64,000 bases of DNA from Channallabes apus (GCA_030522415.1 CM060107.1:5010847-5074846); one strand, 5' to 3'. Positions 44,293-56,345 are shown, numbered from the stretch's first letter. Translations and numbers: made by a program. The notes: a model not told the origin generated them from the sequence alone.

Positions 44293-46056
44293 GTAGGTGA
44301 GATAGGGGTATTAGTAGGTGAGAGAGGGGTATTAGTAGGTGAGAGAGGGGTATTAGTAGGTGAGAGAGGGGTATTAGTAGGTGAGATTGGGGTATTAGTA
44401 GGTGAGATAGGGGTATTAGTAGGTGAGAGAGGGGTATTAGTAGGTGAGATAGGGGTATTAGTAGGTGAGATAGGGGTATTAGTAGGTGAGATAGGGGTAT
44501 TAGTAGGTGAGATAGGGGTATTAGTAGGGGAGATAGGGGTATTAGTAGGGGAGATAAGGGTATTAGTAGGTGAGAGAGGGGTATTAGTAGGTGAGATAGG
44601 GGTATTAGTAGGTGAGAGAGGGGTATTAGTAGGTGAGATAGGGGTATTAGTAGGTGAGATAGGGGTATTAGTAGGTGAGATAGGGGTATTAGTGGGTGAG
44701 ATAGGGGTATTAGTAGGTGAGAGAGGGGTATTAGTAGGTGAGAGAGGGGTATTAGTAGGTGAGATAGGGGTATTAGTAGGTGAGATAGGGGTATTAGTAG
44801 GTGAGATTGGGGTATTAGTAGGTGAGAGAGGGGTATTAGTAGGTGAGATCGGGGTATTAGTAGGTGAGACAGAGGTATTAGTAGGTGAGATTGGGGTATT
44901 AGTAGGTGAGATAGGGGTATTAGTAGGTGAGCTAGGGGTATTAGTAGGCGAGATCGGGGTATTAGTAGGCGAGATCGGGGTATTAGTAGGTGAGAGAGGG
45001 GTATTAGTAGGTGAGATAGGGGTATTAGTAGGTGAGATAGGGGTATTAGTAGGTGAGATAGGGGTATTAGTAGGTGAGATAGGGGTATTAGTAGGTGAGA
45101 TAGGGGTATTAGTAGGTGAGATAGGGGTATTAGTAGGTGAGATGGGGGTATTAGTAGGTGAGATAGGGGTATTAGTAGGTGAGATAGGGGTATTAGTGGG
45201 TGAGATAGGGGTATTAGTAGGTGAGATAGGGGTATTAGTAGGTGAGATAGGGGTATTAGTAGGTGAGAGAGGGGTATTAGTAGGTGAGAGAGGGGTATTA
45301 GTAGGTGAGATAGGGGTATTAGTAGGTGAGATGGGGGTATTAGTAGGTGAGATGGGGGTATTAGTAGGAGAGACGGGGGTATTAGTAGGTGAGACAGGGG
45401 TATTAGTAGGTGAGACAGGGGTATTAGTAGGTGAGATAGGGGTATTAGTAGGTGAGATAGGGGTATTAGTAGGTGAGAGAGGGGTATTAGTAGGTGAGAG
45501 AGGGGTATTAGTAGGTGAGAGAGGGGTATTAGTAGGTGAGATAGGGGTATTAGTAGGTGAGATAGGGGTATTAGTAGGTGAGATAGGGGTATTAGTAGGT
45601 GAGAGAGGGGTATTAGTAGGTGAGAGAGGGGTATTAGTAGGTGGGATAGGGGTATTAGTAGGTGAGATAGGGGTATTAGTAGGTGAGAGAGGGGTATTAG
45701 TAGGTGAGAGAGGGGTATTAGTAGGTGGGATAGGGGTATTAGTAGGTGAGATAGGGGTATTAGTAGGTGATGATAGGGGTATTAGTAGGTGAGATAGGGG
45801 TATTAGTAGGTGAGATAGGGGTATTAGTAGGTGAGATAGGGGTATTAGTAGGTGAGATGGGGTATTAGTAGGTGAGATAGAGGTATTAGTAGGTGAGAGA
45901 GGGGTATTAGTAGGTGAGATAGGGGTATTAGTAGGTGAGATAGGGGTATTAGTAGGTGAGATAGGGGTATTAGTAGGTGAGAGAGGGGTATTAGTAGGTG
46001 AGATAGGGGTATTAGTAGGTGAGATAGGGGTATTAGTAGGTGAGATAGGGGTATTA
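44293..46056. repeat. 21-bp minisatellite, about 84 units
   Basis: The unit is GTAGGTGAGATAGGGGTA followed by TTA; the commonest variant has GAGA in place of GATA. The span of 1764 bp equals 84 x 21. One unit carries a 1-bp and another a 3-bp length change near 45770-45860. Because 21 is a multiple of three, long stop-free frames exist on both strands; these are not genes. Confidence 0.97.
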
Positions 46057-46304
46057 GTAGTTAACAGATTAGGGGCCAAACTTGTCTGAGTGATGATGGT
46101 AGAATAATTATAAAGGTCTTGACTAAAACAACATGAATGAGGAATCACAAAGGAGTTTTCATTTTCTGCAGTCGAAAAGTACTCGAGCTAGTTACTTTTA
46201 TCAGAAAGTTACACTGTAATGTAACTGATTACTTTTTAATGACAGTAATTTTGTAATGTAATTAGTTACTTAGAAAAAGAGCATTCCCCAACACTGGTTT
46301 TTAA

Positions 46305-46641
46305 TGTAAATTTAAATATAATAAAAATTTATATTATAACCGCAAATCACAGGTTTATATAAATACACTCATCCTCATGCATTATTGTTTCTATAGTAAC
46401 AGCTCATTCAACAGCTAATTTAAGTTGAATAAAGGAACATAATTGTTTCATTGTTATTTTATTTAACAATGAAAAATGCAACTCAGCATCTATGGAAGGA
46501 GAACTTTTTTCCTGACACCTTTAGGACAGACGACCTTTTGCTTTAATACGCTTTTTTTGTCTTATTAACTTTAAAACAATGCCATGAAAATGAGGGAATA
46601 ACTTACATTAATGCAGTTATTAACAAGAATAAAGTTGTTTT
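46305..46641. other. No gene recognised
   Basis: AT-rich spacer downstream of receptor copy 2. Confidence 0.4.
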
Positions 46642-49573
46642 TCAGATGTTACACAACATAGTGCGATCGTTATCATTTATTCTATATAGTTTTTGGCAGT
46701 TATATTGGGATTGTACCTCTTCAGGAGAGTCTGTGGTGTTACTGCAGCTCCTACATGATGATGCTGATCTCCCTAAAGAGGGGGAAAAGAAGAAAGGAAA
46801 ATAATTAAAAAATATATATATCCATAAAACACATTAATAACAGAAAGATATTAAATATAAAATATTCAGGCTTAATCTCTAACAAGTTGAACATAAAGAA
46901 TTATTATATAGAATGTAAATAGAATAAAGTCAAGAACAATGAGATGTTACAATTGAATATTAAAAATTATTTACAATAAAATTAATGTACATAAGTTGTA
47001 TAAAAAACCTTGTATTTTTTCTATTTGTGATGAATTCAATAAAAATGTTTAAAAACTTCCAAATATCAGATTTACAGTTAAATTTTTTACACTATTTGTA
47101 GTATTTCATAATATAACATTTCATAATATCTGCTGAAAAATTGAGATTCATGGGCCATGTCGAGCATCTTACTCTTGCTCTCTGTGTTTGCCTAATATTC
47201 TTCAGGAAGAAGGGGCAAAATTATTAATATCCAAGTCTGATTATCAATGCTGTGGTCTTACATGTATGCACAAATATGAGATAAAACTGTTATAACATCC
47301 TGTTAGTTTGATATTTAAAAAAGTCTGTAGTTGATGGAAAAATAATTTAAATTTTCCCCCCCACAGTGTTATGTAGGTCAGTGCCCAACTATTTATGACA
47401 TACATAAATCACTTACTTTGCACTTTGCAGCAGAGCAGACACATGCAGATGATGTTTATAAGGACAGAAACCGCACACACGCAGTATATGATGACGTCTG
47501 TAATGCAGTACTTTGTAAAGTTGTCGGCTAAAAACAGAGTAACAAAGATATATCAGTACAATAAAAAGCTCATTCTCTTCTGTAGGGTCACAAAAATGCT
47601 TTAAAATACACTGATGCACTGTGACAGTTAGTTAGGTAATTAGTTAATTAGTTAGGTAGTTAGATAGGTAGGTAGTAAAACCTCGGTCTCAAATATTCTT
47701 ACAAACGCCTAGTTTGTCCAAATCTCCCTGTCCCAACAACTTCTGCAGTTCATTGACATTTGTGGCAGGTGGGTGGATGTTGGGGTGGTTGGGGTGGATA
47801 TCATAGTTTTCTCCAGCCTGTTTAGGAAGTTGGTACGGCTGCCATTTAGGTCTTAAGAACAAATTAAGGCATTTCTGAGAAAAGAGACTTTTTTATCATA
47901 CAGTAGATGTAGAGGTCTTACATTCTTAGTCTGGACTGTAAGCATCACTTGCACTAACACCTTTATCCTGCTCAGATACACACTTTATTATTATGTTTAC
48001 ATTTGCACCTTTTTTTTTTTTTTTTTTTTTTTTTTTTCTCTATTTCTATTTATAGATTATTTCTTTTGTTTCTTGTTATTTGCACAAAGTAGGAGCGGTT
48101 CAGGATACATTTCACTGCGTGTTGTACTTGTATAACTATGCATGTGACAAATAAAGAATCTTGAATCTTGAATCTTGAATTCTCCGTAAGGTTTCTTTAG
48201 GACCTTTCTACAGCCTACATACAGTAAGTTGAAACTTTTGTCTTAAGATAGTTGTACGGCACCCGCAAGTAGTTGGGAACATCTCCTCTCTGTCAGCACA
48301 TTTTGGCGTGATTTTGTCGTATGTAAAGTGGCAGCAATCCACTCTGTCTGATGCTAGAAAATTGACTGATGGTCGGGATGTAAGTGAATATGTCATTTGA
48401 TCTGTGAACAACTTAATGTGTTCTTGTACTGTAGAATACCTATAGCCACCGTAGGAATATGGCTTTCTGTAAATGTCTTCTGAATCTAAATGATCAATGA
48501 ACACTCTGTAGATGCCGTGTTGAGAGAAAATCTTGGACAAGACTATCGACCTGGCCACGAACTTATGATCAAGCTACAAACACTGGATTCTTATAAGGCT
48601 GCCTTAAGAAGGCCAAAGGAAATGCTTGAAAAATGGTTTGTATGGTGTTAGCAGCCGCCTGTATGGGTATTTGTGATCACTGTTTTAGTTAGTTAGTTAG
48701 TTAGTTAGTTGCTGGAATGTATATTCTAAACATCTACTTGTTTATTATTTAATATTTTATTGTTACTTGACATTTTAAATAATAAAATACTGTATAAAAT
48801 ACAGTAGGTCAAAGGTTTAGACACACCACAATGAACTAATATGTATGGCATTAGGTAATTAGGTTACAACAACAACAGTATTGGCACTCACCTGTAAAGT
48901 TGAGTCGGATGGGTTTCCCAAACTGAGTGTGTGTCGTGTCATTTCGACCTCCACAGTAATAAACTCCCAGATCTGTCTCTCTAACTCCAATAATCACTAA
49001 ACTGACTGAACTGCTGCTTTCTGGTACATCAAAGTGACTCTCGTCTACATTATAAACAACATAAAAGTCTTTATCCAGTTTTGTTCTTTCAGCTGAGACG
49101 AGTTGTTCCAGTTCCTCAGATCTCAGTCGATACCAAAACATCTCAGAATAATTAGTGATGTTACAGTGCAGCGTGATGTTCTCTCCAGGATGGACAGATT
49201 TATAATCAGCTGTAATGATCTGAAGGAGACTCGGTGTAAAGAAACCTGTAAAAGATCCAGATGTACATGCTGTAAATATAACAAGTCCTACAACATTTAA
49301 TTTACATATTTCATCATCTCCCTTGATTAGAACGCTATGTTATAAAATTGTAATACTTTGTTTAAAGTCAAATTTTGAAGTAACTTATTATATTATACGC
49401 CCTCCAATGAAATGACTGAGCTAATAGTGCACTCAGTTACCCTTTACACAGTTATTTAAACTTCGGCATAGCTGCTAACAAATAGCAAGTGTTTCTACCA
49501 ATCAATGAATATAGTATAGAATAAATTTACCGAACAGCAGCTGTAGAATAAACAGGTGCAGGAACTCAGCCAT
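46642..49573 (-). CDS. Single-V-domain Ig receptor, copy 2 (NITR/TCR-V-like), four exons
   Basis: A 212-residue predicted surface receptor from exons 49531-49573 (signal, MAEFLHLFILQLLF), 48892-49245 (V domain), 47417-47527 (ADNFTKYCITD then membrane segment VIIYCVCAVSVLINIICMCL) and 46642-46772 (tail). All junctions are phase 1 with GT/AG ends, and 639 nt join without a stop. The V domain has LHC, FWYRL, DLGVYYC and QFGKPIRLNFT. The tail is longer than in copy 1 and ends NDRTMLCNI; it contains tyrosines but no consensus ITIM. Intron 2 is only 1.36 kb, with a Rex1-like 3' end inside. Sequence upstream and downstream matches copy 1, so the pair arose by segmental duplication. The family name is inferred from V-J-in-one-exon structure. 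Confidence 0.82.
47927..48179 (+). mobile_element. Rex1-like LINE 3' end
   Basis: Complement of the 3' UTR of the 33379-34200 element: GTAAGCATCACTTGCACTAA, a T run (48011-48038), TGCACAAAGTAGGAGCGGTT, and a terminus of tandem TCTTGAA units. It lies in intron 2 of receptor copy 2, antisense to the gene. Confidence 0.82.
48208..48558 (-). CDS. Unrecognised 116-codon open frame in an intron
   Basis: Stop-free minus frame beginning MARSIVLSKIFSQHG, with a Cys-rich C-terminal half (DRVDCCHF, ITPKCADRE, TTCGCRTT). No domain was recognised. It sits between exons 3 and 2 of receptor copy 2, with no splice sites that would join it in frame. It may be a fragment of an unknown mobile element or a chance frame. 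Confidence 0.2.
   Translation of the reverse strand: MARSIVLSKIFSQHGIYRVFIDHLDSEDIYRKPYSYGGYRYSTVQEHIKLFTDQMTYSLTSRPSVNFLASDRVDCCHFTYDKITPKCADREEMFPTTCGCRTTILRQKFQLTVCRL
48892..49245 (-). CDS. Copy 2 exon 2, Ig V-set domain
   Basis: A 354-nt exon between TTTTACAG and GTGAGT, identical in length and phase to the copy 1 exon. Both canonical Cys and the Trp are present. Differences from copy 1 cluster in the segment after FWYRL (RSEELEQLVSAERTKLDKD). Confidence 0.87.
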
Positions 49574-49854
49574 TTATCACCCAGTGAACATGTGCCATTT
49601 TCTGAGACTCAGCTAAATAAATAGTCTTCTGTTCCTGGGCTTCTTTGAAAGTTCCTGTCTAGCAACCACAAACCCCTACATCCTGTTCTGAAGAAGTGTA
49701 AAGTAAGCCTGTAAAATCACGGTCATTAACACTCTGTCTTTAATGTTTTTCCATGATTTGGGAATTATGCATAATTATAATTTCTATTACTACAAATAAG
49801 CATTTACAGTAAGTTGAATGAATGTTTATGATGTTAATGAAACCCCAGCCAGTG

Positions 49855-50458
49855 TGATCTTAGTGTCTGTCCCAAGCCCGAATAAATAAGGAGCGTTGCA
49901 TCAGGAAGAGGATCAATAAATCAATATGCGGATCATGAAAAAAGATTTCCATACCGGATGGGTTGAGGTCCAGGCTAACATGACCGCCTTATATACCGTG
50001 AATACTTGAAAAGATCATGGATGGTTGCAAGGAGTAGAGGTAGGGAAGGTAGAGGAGTTTAAATGTTGTACAATTTAGAGACATTGCCACTGACAAAAAG
50101 ACAGGAAGCAGAGCTGGAGGTGGCAGAGCTAAAGATGATTTGCTTTGGGACAGGATTAGGAAAGACTATATTAGAGGGACAGTGCAGAGTCCTACAGTTT
50201 GGAGACAAATTTAGAAAGGACAGATTAAGATGGTTTGGACATGTGCAGAGGAGGGATGAGGGGTATATTGGGAGGAGAATATTAGAGATGGAGCTGTCAA
50301 GCAGGAGGAGAAAAGGAAGGCCCAAGAAAAGGTTTATGGATGTGGTGAGGAAGGGTATGAAGCTGGTTGAAGGTGAAAATGTGGATGACAGAGTTAGTTG
50401 GAGACAAATGGATACAGTAGAATTAATTAAGGTAATTAATAGATTAATTGCAGAATAA
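49855..50458 (+). mobile_element. Non-LTR retrotransposon 3' fragment (RTE-like)
   Basis: 50063-50455 encodes a C-terminal tail: LPLTKRQEAELEVAELKM, LRWFGHVQRRDEGYIGRR, then GRPKKRFMDVVRKGM and DRVSWRQM. This is the style of RTE-like LINE ends often labelled craniofacial-development-protein-2-like. The preceding 200 bp resemble a separate, rearranged 3' piece of the same kind of repeat. Catalytic motifs are absent. Confidence 0.6.
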
Positions 50459-50469
50459 ATGCATCTTTA

Positions 50470-51475
50470 TTCCTGCCCCAAAAAGGCTGCAGACTGACTG
50501 CTTTGTTCTACATTGCACACACAGACACACAGACAGATCCATGTGATGATCATAATATAAAAGAATGTAATTATTACTGTATATTCAAAAATTATTATGA
50601 ATTGTAGAACTCTATCCTGCTTGTGTCTCTAAATGACAACATTGAAACCACACAAAGATGAAGAAACTGTTTGCCAGCTGTTGATGATCTAAAAAAAAAA
50701 AAAAACACAAAGAGTTTAAACAGGAAGCTCATAAAATAAGTGGAAAAATAAAGGTCATTTCCTGTAAACTCAGACATGCTTACAGCAGCACTTTCTGAAT
50801 AAATTTAACTTACCAAATAGTTAACAACAAGAAAAACAAGAAAAAAAATGACTAGTTTTTACTATTGAAATATGTTTATTAAGTATATTGAAAGCATGAT
50901 GTAAACACGTGTTAATATATGAAATGAACAGCACTTTATTGTTGTAATTCTTTATTTTAAATTTGTCCTATAAACCTAAAAAAACTAAAATTAGAGCATT
51001 AGATGTAATCCACCATGCGGCAAACTGGAAGAATAAAAGCACGATTATATTTAAAGTTAAAACTTAAATAATACTTTTATCTACTAATAAATTTATCAAA
51101 AAGCATGACTATATAATTTTACTTTATCAATGTTGTGTGTTATTAATTAAAACTGCTTTAGGGTCCTTGCTTCCCTAAACTGAATGATCAACCTTAAGGT
51201 AGATGTGGAAGGTAACTGAGTACATTTATTTTACATCATCAATATTTTAAATGTTAAACCACAGTCCTTGACCTCTCATCTCATTTGTAGATGAGACAGT
51301 GGAAGAGTGTAATCATTAGAGTAATTGTACAGCAGACAATAATGAGAGGTGTCCTTTACCCTTTACAGAACAAAAACCACATTTGTTCTGAATGTGAAAC
51401 AGGAAAGTGTGATAGTGTGCAGGTTGTGGGTTAACCAAGATAAACATTTCTCAATAAAATCAAAGTACAATATGT
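50470..51475. repeat. Segmental-duplication flank of copy 2
   Basis: Homologous to 16480-16835 (at 50470-50810) and to 19346-19545 (at 51275-51475), in the same order and orientation as in copy 1. The sequence between (50810-51275) shows nothing recognisable. Confidence 0.6.
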
Positions 51476-51818
51476 CTCTCTATGGAAAAAAAAAAGACCT
51501 AAATGAACAACAGGCCATTCGTGTTATAATATAATGGTGCTCATCATTTTGTATTTAATTTGTCTTGAATGTAGGATATCACTTTCTTCATAAATTGAAA
51601 TCCTGAAATATTAATCCACACTGATTGTATATGCTGCTTATTTAAAAAGCACCATGCAGCCGTCTCCACGCTCTGCACATGCAGACCATAGCGTGAGAGA
51701 ATATTATTCCTTTATTGTAGTTCAGCTTTCTTCCTCAAAAACTGATAGACGATCTGAACCTTCTTGGTTTAAACTTCCTACATCTCTCTCTCTGTCCAGT
51801 CTGTCTTTATCTTAACAT

Positions 51819-51923
51819 GATCTTCATGGTCATGGAGCAGATGTTACATTACAGTGTGATGTTTCCATATGGTCTAATACTCAAGGTTACTGCAAGTATA
51901 GCATTCCAATCCGCTCCAGGTGA
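51819..51923 (+). pseudogene. Possible Ig V-domain exon relic (pIgR/CD300-like)
   Basis: A short plus frame reads GADVTLQCDVSIWSNTQGYC and continues KYSIPIRSR before TGA. The VTLQC B-strand followed by a GYCKY block resembles CD300/pIgR-type V domains. No complete domain is present. Weak call. Confidence 0.25.
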
Positions 51924-54690
51924 TTTTGGTCTGTTGCCTCACAGACTTTACTAGATCAATGATTACATACTTGTAATCTGTATCTACAGAACCTTTCAAA
52001 GATTAGACTGAGTGTATTATTATAAACCCGCGATGTGCAGCTGCACTACTGTCAGAGCTATAATAATTAATTGTACAATAGTTACTGTAGTTACTGTAAC
52101 ACTCTGTGCCGCAGGTGTTCTAATAACCATTAATGTCACTAACTGTGGGTCTCAGCATGGGTGAGAATAGGTCTGTATGGTCTGCAGTACTGAGGAGAGA
52201 GCAGCTGCCTGACAAAACCCACATTCACACCCAGTCACTTTTAGCAAGAACACACATCTGATGCTGTAATATCATGTAACCCCAGAACCTGGAAGTTAAT
52301 GACGCTGATATTCTAAAGTGAAATAAAGAGAAATGTAAAGAAAAACAAGATTTAAAGATTTGTTCACAATAAATTAAAACTACAGTACTTTCACCCCGGT
52401 TAATTACACTAACTGTTGGTCGCTAGCTCCGCCAGTCGACGATTGTTAGCTTCACCAGTTGTCAAAGGATGTGTGTGGGCGGAGCAAAACAACTGGGTAA
52501 ATGAAGAAACCAATCATAATCTGTTAATAACAAATAACGTTTGCTGGAACTGTTGTATAACAGCTATATCACACATACAAATATTACCACAGATGTAGGA
52601 TTTTCAGTATTTCGACTGTGACCTCGTGCCTACAACCGTATCATAGACATGCTATATCCAGCACACCTTATCATTTCATATGACCTAATCAACACTCTCT
52701 GACCAATCAGAACCCAGAACTTCACAGCACTTTGATATAAAGCATTTTTAAATGAAATAGTTCACATCACACATAACTAAATATGTAACGTAAAAGTTAC
52801 AGTGGTGGACCTAAACTACGACTTGCAACCTCAGTGCAAAATGTGTCCTCATGGGAAAATGGAAATATCGCTGGTAATTATCACTTGGTAATACGTAATT
52901 ACCATCAATATTTTCATGAATTAAACACATGCAGAAGCACATTAGAAAGATAAATTCACATATAATAAACAGATATATAAATTCAATAAAGTCAGAATAA
53001 TAAAAGGAAAACTACAGTATACAGTTTTTCTGCTTGAAATCCAGTATTCAAAGCTTCTTATGTGAGATGTTCACTTGACTGTGATTGGTTGGTTTGATGT
53101 GATGTCATACATTTGTGTCTACATACTGGAGCTTCTAATAACTTCCTGCGTGGAGTACATCAGGTTCCTGAGTCTAAACACATGGTGTTCTGGTGGCAGA
53201 GGAAATGTTTTGCCTTACATGTATAACGCCAGTAATCTATAGAGTCAAACTCAGAAATATTTCAACAGTTACTTTTTTAAATTTCTTTCTTTCTTTCTTT
53301 CCATCACAACAGATTAAAAATGAAATAATCAAGATGTGATTGAAGACCTTTAGCTTTAAACACATCTGAAACTGAATGTCAGTCCCTCATACGTCAACAT
53401 GGAAGCACAATTCCACACACTCACTCACATCCAGGGCCGGTTTGGAGGAGAATCCGTACACTTGCACGTTTTTCAGACGACTCTGTAGAAGTTTATTATT
53501 TTACTGTTGAAGGATTGTATTCCAGGAGGCTTAGGTCATGAGGCAGGGTACACCCTGGACAGGGTGCCAATCCATCACAGGGCACACACATATACACACA
53601 CTACGGGCAATTTGGGAACGTCAATGCTTGTCAATGCTCTAGAAAACTGAACTCCTGGATCGTACATCTCTGTTCAAAACATTTACTTTGTACACATCAG
53701 ACTTGACTGGCACTTTTATCATCCTGTAGAGGATGCAGAATGTGAAATACAGAAAATTTGAGATAATGTTACATATTGTGAACTTGTAACTGCATGTTAA
53801 TATTCATGCTATACTGTATGTGCTGCAAATAAGATGCATGTGAAATAAATGTAGTGACACTGGGGGCACTCGAATAGCGTCCAGAATATCTGTGCAGGAG
53901 AAATAATACAATTATGCAAAAACAGCACATTTCCGTCATTAGGTTTGTAAAACATTGCTGCAGAGAGCATTGTGGGAGAGTGTGGAAATTTAATACAAAT
54001 GTAACATCTGTAAAAGAAACATGTGTAAATGCAATCATACATTTTCTACATAGTATCTTTTTTTATGAGCATGTGCACTTCTTATGTTTAATTATTCCCT
54101 TCTTACTCACATCAGGACTAAACACCAGAGGACCAGTGGCTTAGACAAGTGCTTACTCTGCGGGATGAGAAACTATACTATATAAAATCTGTGTGTGATC
54201 TGTGCAGTGACTGTGAGAAGTCATGTATTTTAGCTGAAGTTCATAATTTATCAGCAGGAGTATTATGCTAATTTCTTAAGTCGTTTAATGATCAATTTAC
54301 TGTTAAATAAAGTCACCATATTAATATCACCATAAATTACCTTCATACTGATTTCATGGAAATTATAAAAATGAGAAATTAATAATATGAAAATACATTT
54401 TTATCTTAAAAAAAAACCTATTTGTTTGGTCTCCAGTGAAACTCTACAGGCTGGATCCTCCGTTCCCATGCGAATGTAGTGTTTGTTTTGGTTGTAATTA
54501 ATTTATTATTAATTGCCTTTTCAGAACATTTGAAAGTCATTTTGTTCTTAATAATTTAAGTTATGCTTCTGTTTATGATTTTTTCATGGTTTCTATTAAT
54601 TTTTTTTTAATATTAGTTTATTTTAAATCATACTGTAGCTTGTATCAGTTTTTTCCCCTGATATTGATCAGTCAGTTCCTATCTTTATAT
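51924..54690. other. No gene recognised; one SINE fragment
   Basis: About 2.8 kb of AT-rich sequence with short open frames only. A fragment of the tRNA-SINE is listed separately at 53517-53630. Confidence 0.4.
53517..53630 (-). mobile_element. tRNA-SINE fragment (3' half)
   Basis: Matches the SINE body: CAGGGTACACCCTGGACAGG, GTGCCAATCCATC and CACTACGGGCAATTTGGGAA. It lacks both the tRNA-like head and the tail. Confidence 0.75.
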
Positions 54691-54698
54691 TTTGTTCT

Positions 54699-55679
54699 TG
54701 TCACGTTCTGCTATGGTGTAGGACTGTGGGCTAGGTGTTGAGGCATAGATGCAGAGGGGATGCAGTGAAACAAAGTCTTTAATAAGAATTAAACAAACAA
54801 AAAGCAAACACGAACAAAACATGAACTAAGAGAGTTGGCTTAAAACTTGGAGCATACGAAACAGAACTCATACACTTCGACATAAGACTAGGAATTACAT
54901 ACATTGATACACAATACAGACATGGGATACAAACTGGACAAGACAAGACATACGAAACAGCCTAACGGAATAAACATTAGGGACTGTGCATGCAAGGGGT
55001 AAAACAAACACAAGACAGGCTTGGCTAGGTCTATTGGCTGAGCTGCACATTAGCTGCTAAGCTAGCTCATAGCTAATCAGACTAATGGCTACACCAGCCA
55101 GTAGCCTGAGACACAAGGGAATGAACAGACAAGGTACACAGCAGACTAGGTATGAAACAGACTAAGAACTCTAAAGGTTAGTGGCTAAAGATGTTAGTAC
55201 CTAAACAGACTAAGAGCTAAGCAGACTCAAAGACTAGACAGACTAAGATCTAAACATGTTAGTATCACCCTCATTAGTATTGAAACAGACTACTAGCTAA
55301 ACATGCAATGGGGTTTACTTACACAAAAGGGTAAACACAAAAGGCTAATTCTCCTAGAGGCTAATCCTGCTAGGAGACACAGAGACAAAGAGACATAAAC
55401 TAAATCAAAGCAAATACAAACTTAACTTAAAGTGCTCCTGAAACCAAAAGGCCAACCATACTGTTTAAACTAACACAGAAAAGAACAAAACAAAACCCAC
55501 ATAACAGAAATTAATGCTCGACCCAGCTTCCCAGAACAAACAGGTATTTATGCTTATACTAATTGCATCCTCGGTTCAGCTGGGCATCTGCGTCAGCTGA
55601 CCGAGGTGCCTTCTGGGAAACTGGGTCTACAACAAAAACTACAAATTAAAACACTGCCCTCTAGTGGGCAACCCTCACA
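54699..55679 (-). mobile_element. Solo LTR, 981 bp
   Basis: Plus strand begins TGTCACGTTCTGC and ends AACCCTCACA (TG...CA), with a perfect 5-bp target duplication GTTCT at 54694-54698 and 55680-55684. On the minus strand a TATAAG-type TATA box lies at about 55541-55556 and an ATTAAA signal near 54778, giving the orientation. It contains many degenerate CTAA/GACTA short repeats (55050-55380). No internal retroelement genes are nearby. Confidence 0.9.
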
Positions 55680-55684
55680 GTTCT

Positions 55685-56120
55685 CCTTTTTTGTCAAGCA
55701 AAGCCATTTAAGTCAATTATTGTAAAAAAAAAAAAAAAACAGCAAAAGTTTACTTTTTAAAAGATGTCTTGGATTAGATTACTGTATTCACCTTGGTTTA
55801 TGAATAGTGTAATAAATTTATATAACGTAATTTAATCCTTTGGTGTAATTACTCTGTAAACTAACAGCAGATAAAAGAGTTCAATGTATAAAGTTCAGAT
55901 TTTAATAAACACTGAAACACCGAAGAGCAGCCAAATACTCCACCTTCCTCAGTCAGGATAAAACTTTGAGTTTCCACAATATTGCGAGCATTTATTTGAC
56001 AATCTGTCCCTGAGTGAGAAGATAAAAACTATTTAATTGTAAAAGTTTGTTCCTTATTTTTAAAGACTTCAGGGAAGGCACTGGAGGAGCTGATACTGAT
56101 TAACGTTGTCAGTGTTGTTA
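55685..56120. other. No gene recognised
   Basis: AT-rich spacer with an A run at 55724-55739. Confidence 0.4.
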
Positions 56121-56126
56121 TTTTTT

Positions 56127-56345
56127 TTAAGATATGAGCTTTAAGAAAAGCTTCATAGATGTGATAACCTGGTGATTCTGTACATTCAGGTGGTCAGCTG
56201 ACTTCATTTTATTGCCCCATAACGTTGCTGAGTCTCGACCTGAGGAACTGAAGCAACTCCAGATGATAACACTGTCTCCAGAGGCTTGTACAGTGGACAC
56301 TATGCATGATGGGTGCATCGCTTCATGCGCTTCCCTTCTTACTCT
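56127..56345 (-). pseudogene. Tc1 transposase fragment
   Basis: The minus frame contains SGDSVIIWSCFSSSGRDSAT and KMKSADHLNVQNHQVI, matching the Gly-rich/GCFSSSG region of Tc1 transposases from a third subfamily. No TIRs were identified around it. Confidence 0.65.

Larger units (their letters stand above)
44142..46296. mobile_element. hAT-type non-autonomous element carrying a MITE remnant and minisatellite
   Basis: Ends are CAGTGTTG and CAACACTG, with a perfect 8-bp target duplication GTTTTTAA at 44134-44141 and 46297-46304, diagnostic for hAT elements (family knowledge). Remaining element sequence is about 44142-44210 and 46160-46296 (AAAGTAA/TTACTTTTT-rich arms). Everything between derives from a later insertion and array expansion. 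Confidence 0.88.

Noticed and set aside
44293..46056. Possible CRISPR-like or centromeric satellite array
   Set aside because: Units are contiguous with no spacers; a eukaryotic MITE-derived minisatellite explains it.
44244..46148. 634-codon minus and 506-codon plus open frames with heptapeptide repeats
   Set aside because: Both result from a 21-bp tandem array with no stop in those frames; the repeats have no signal peptide, splice context or flanking coding sequence.
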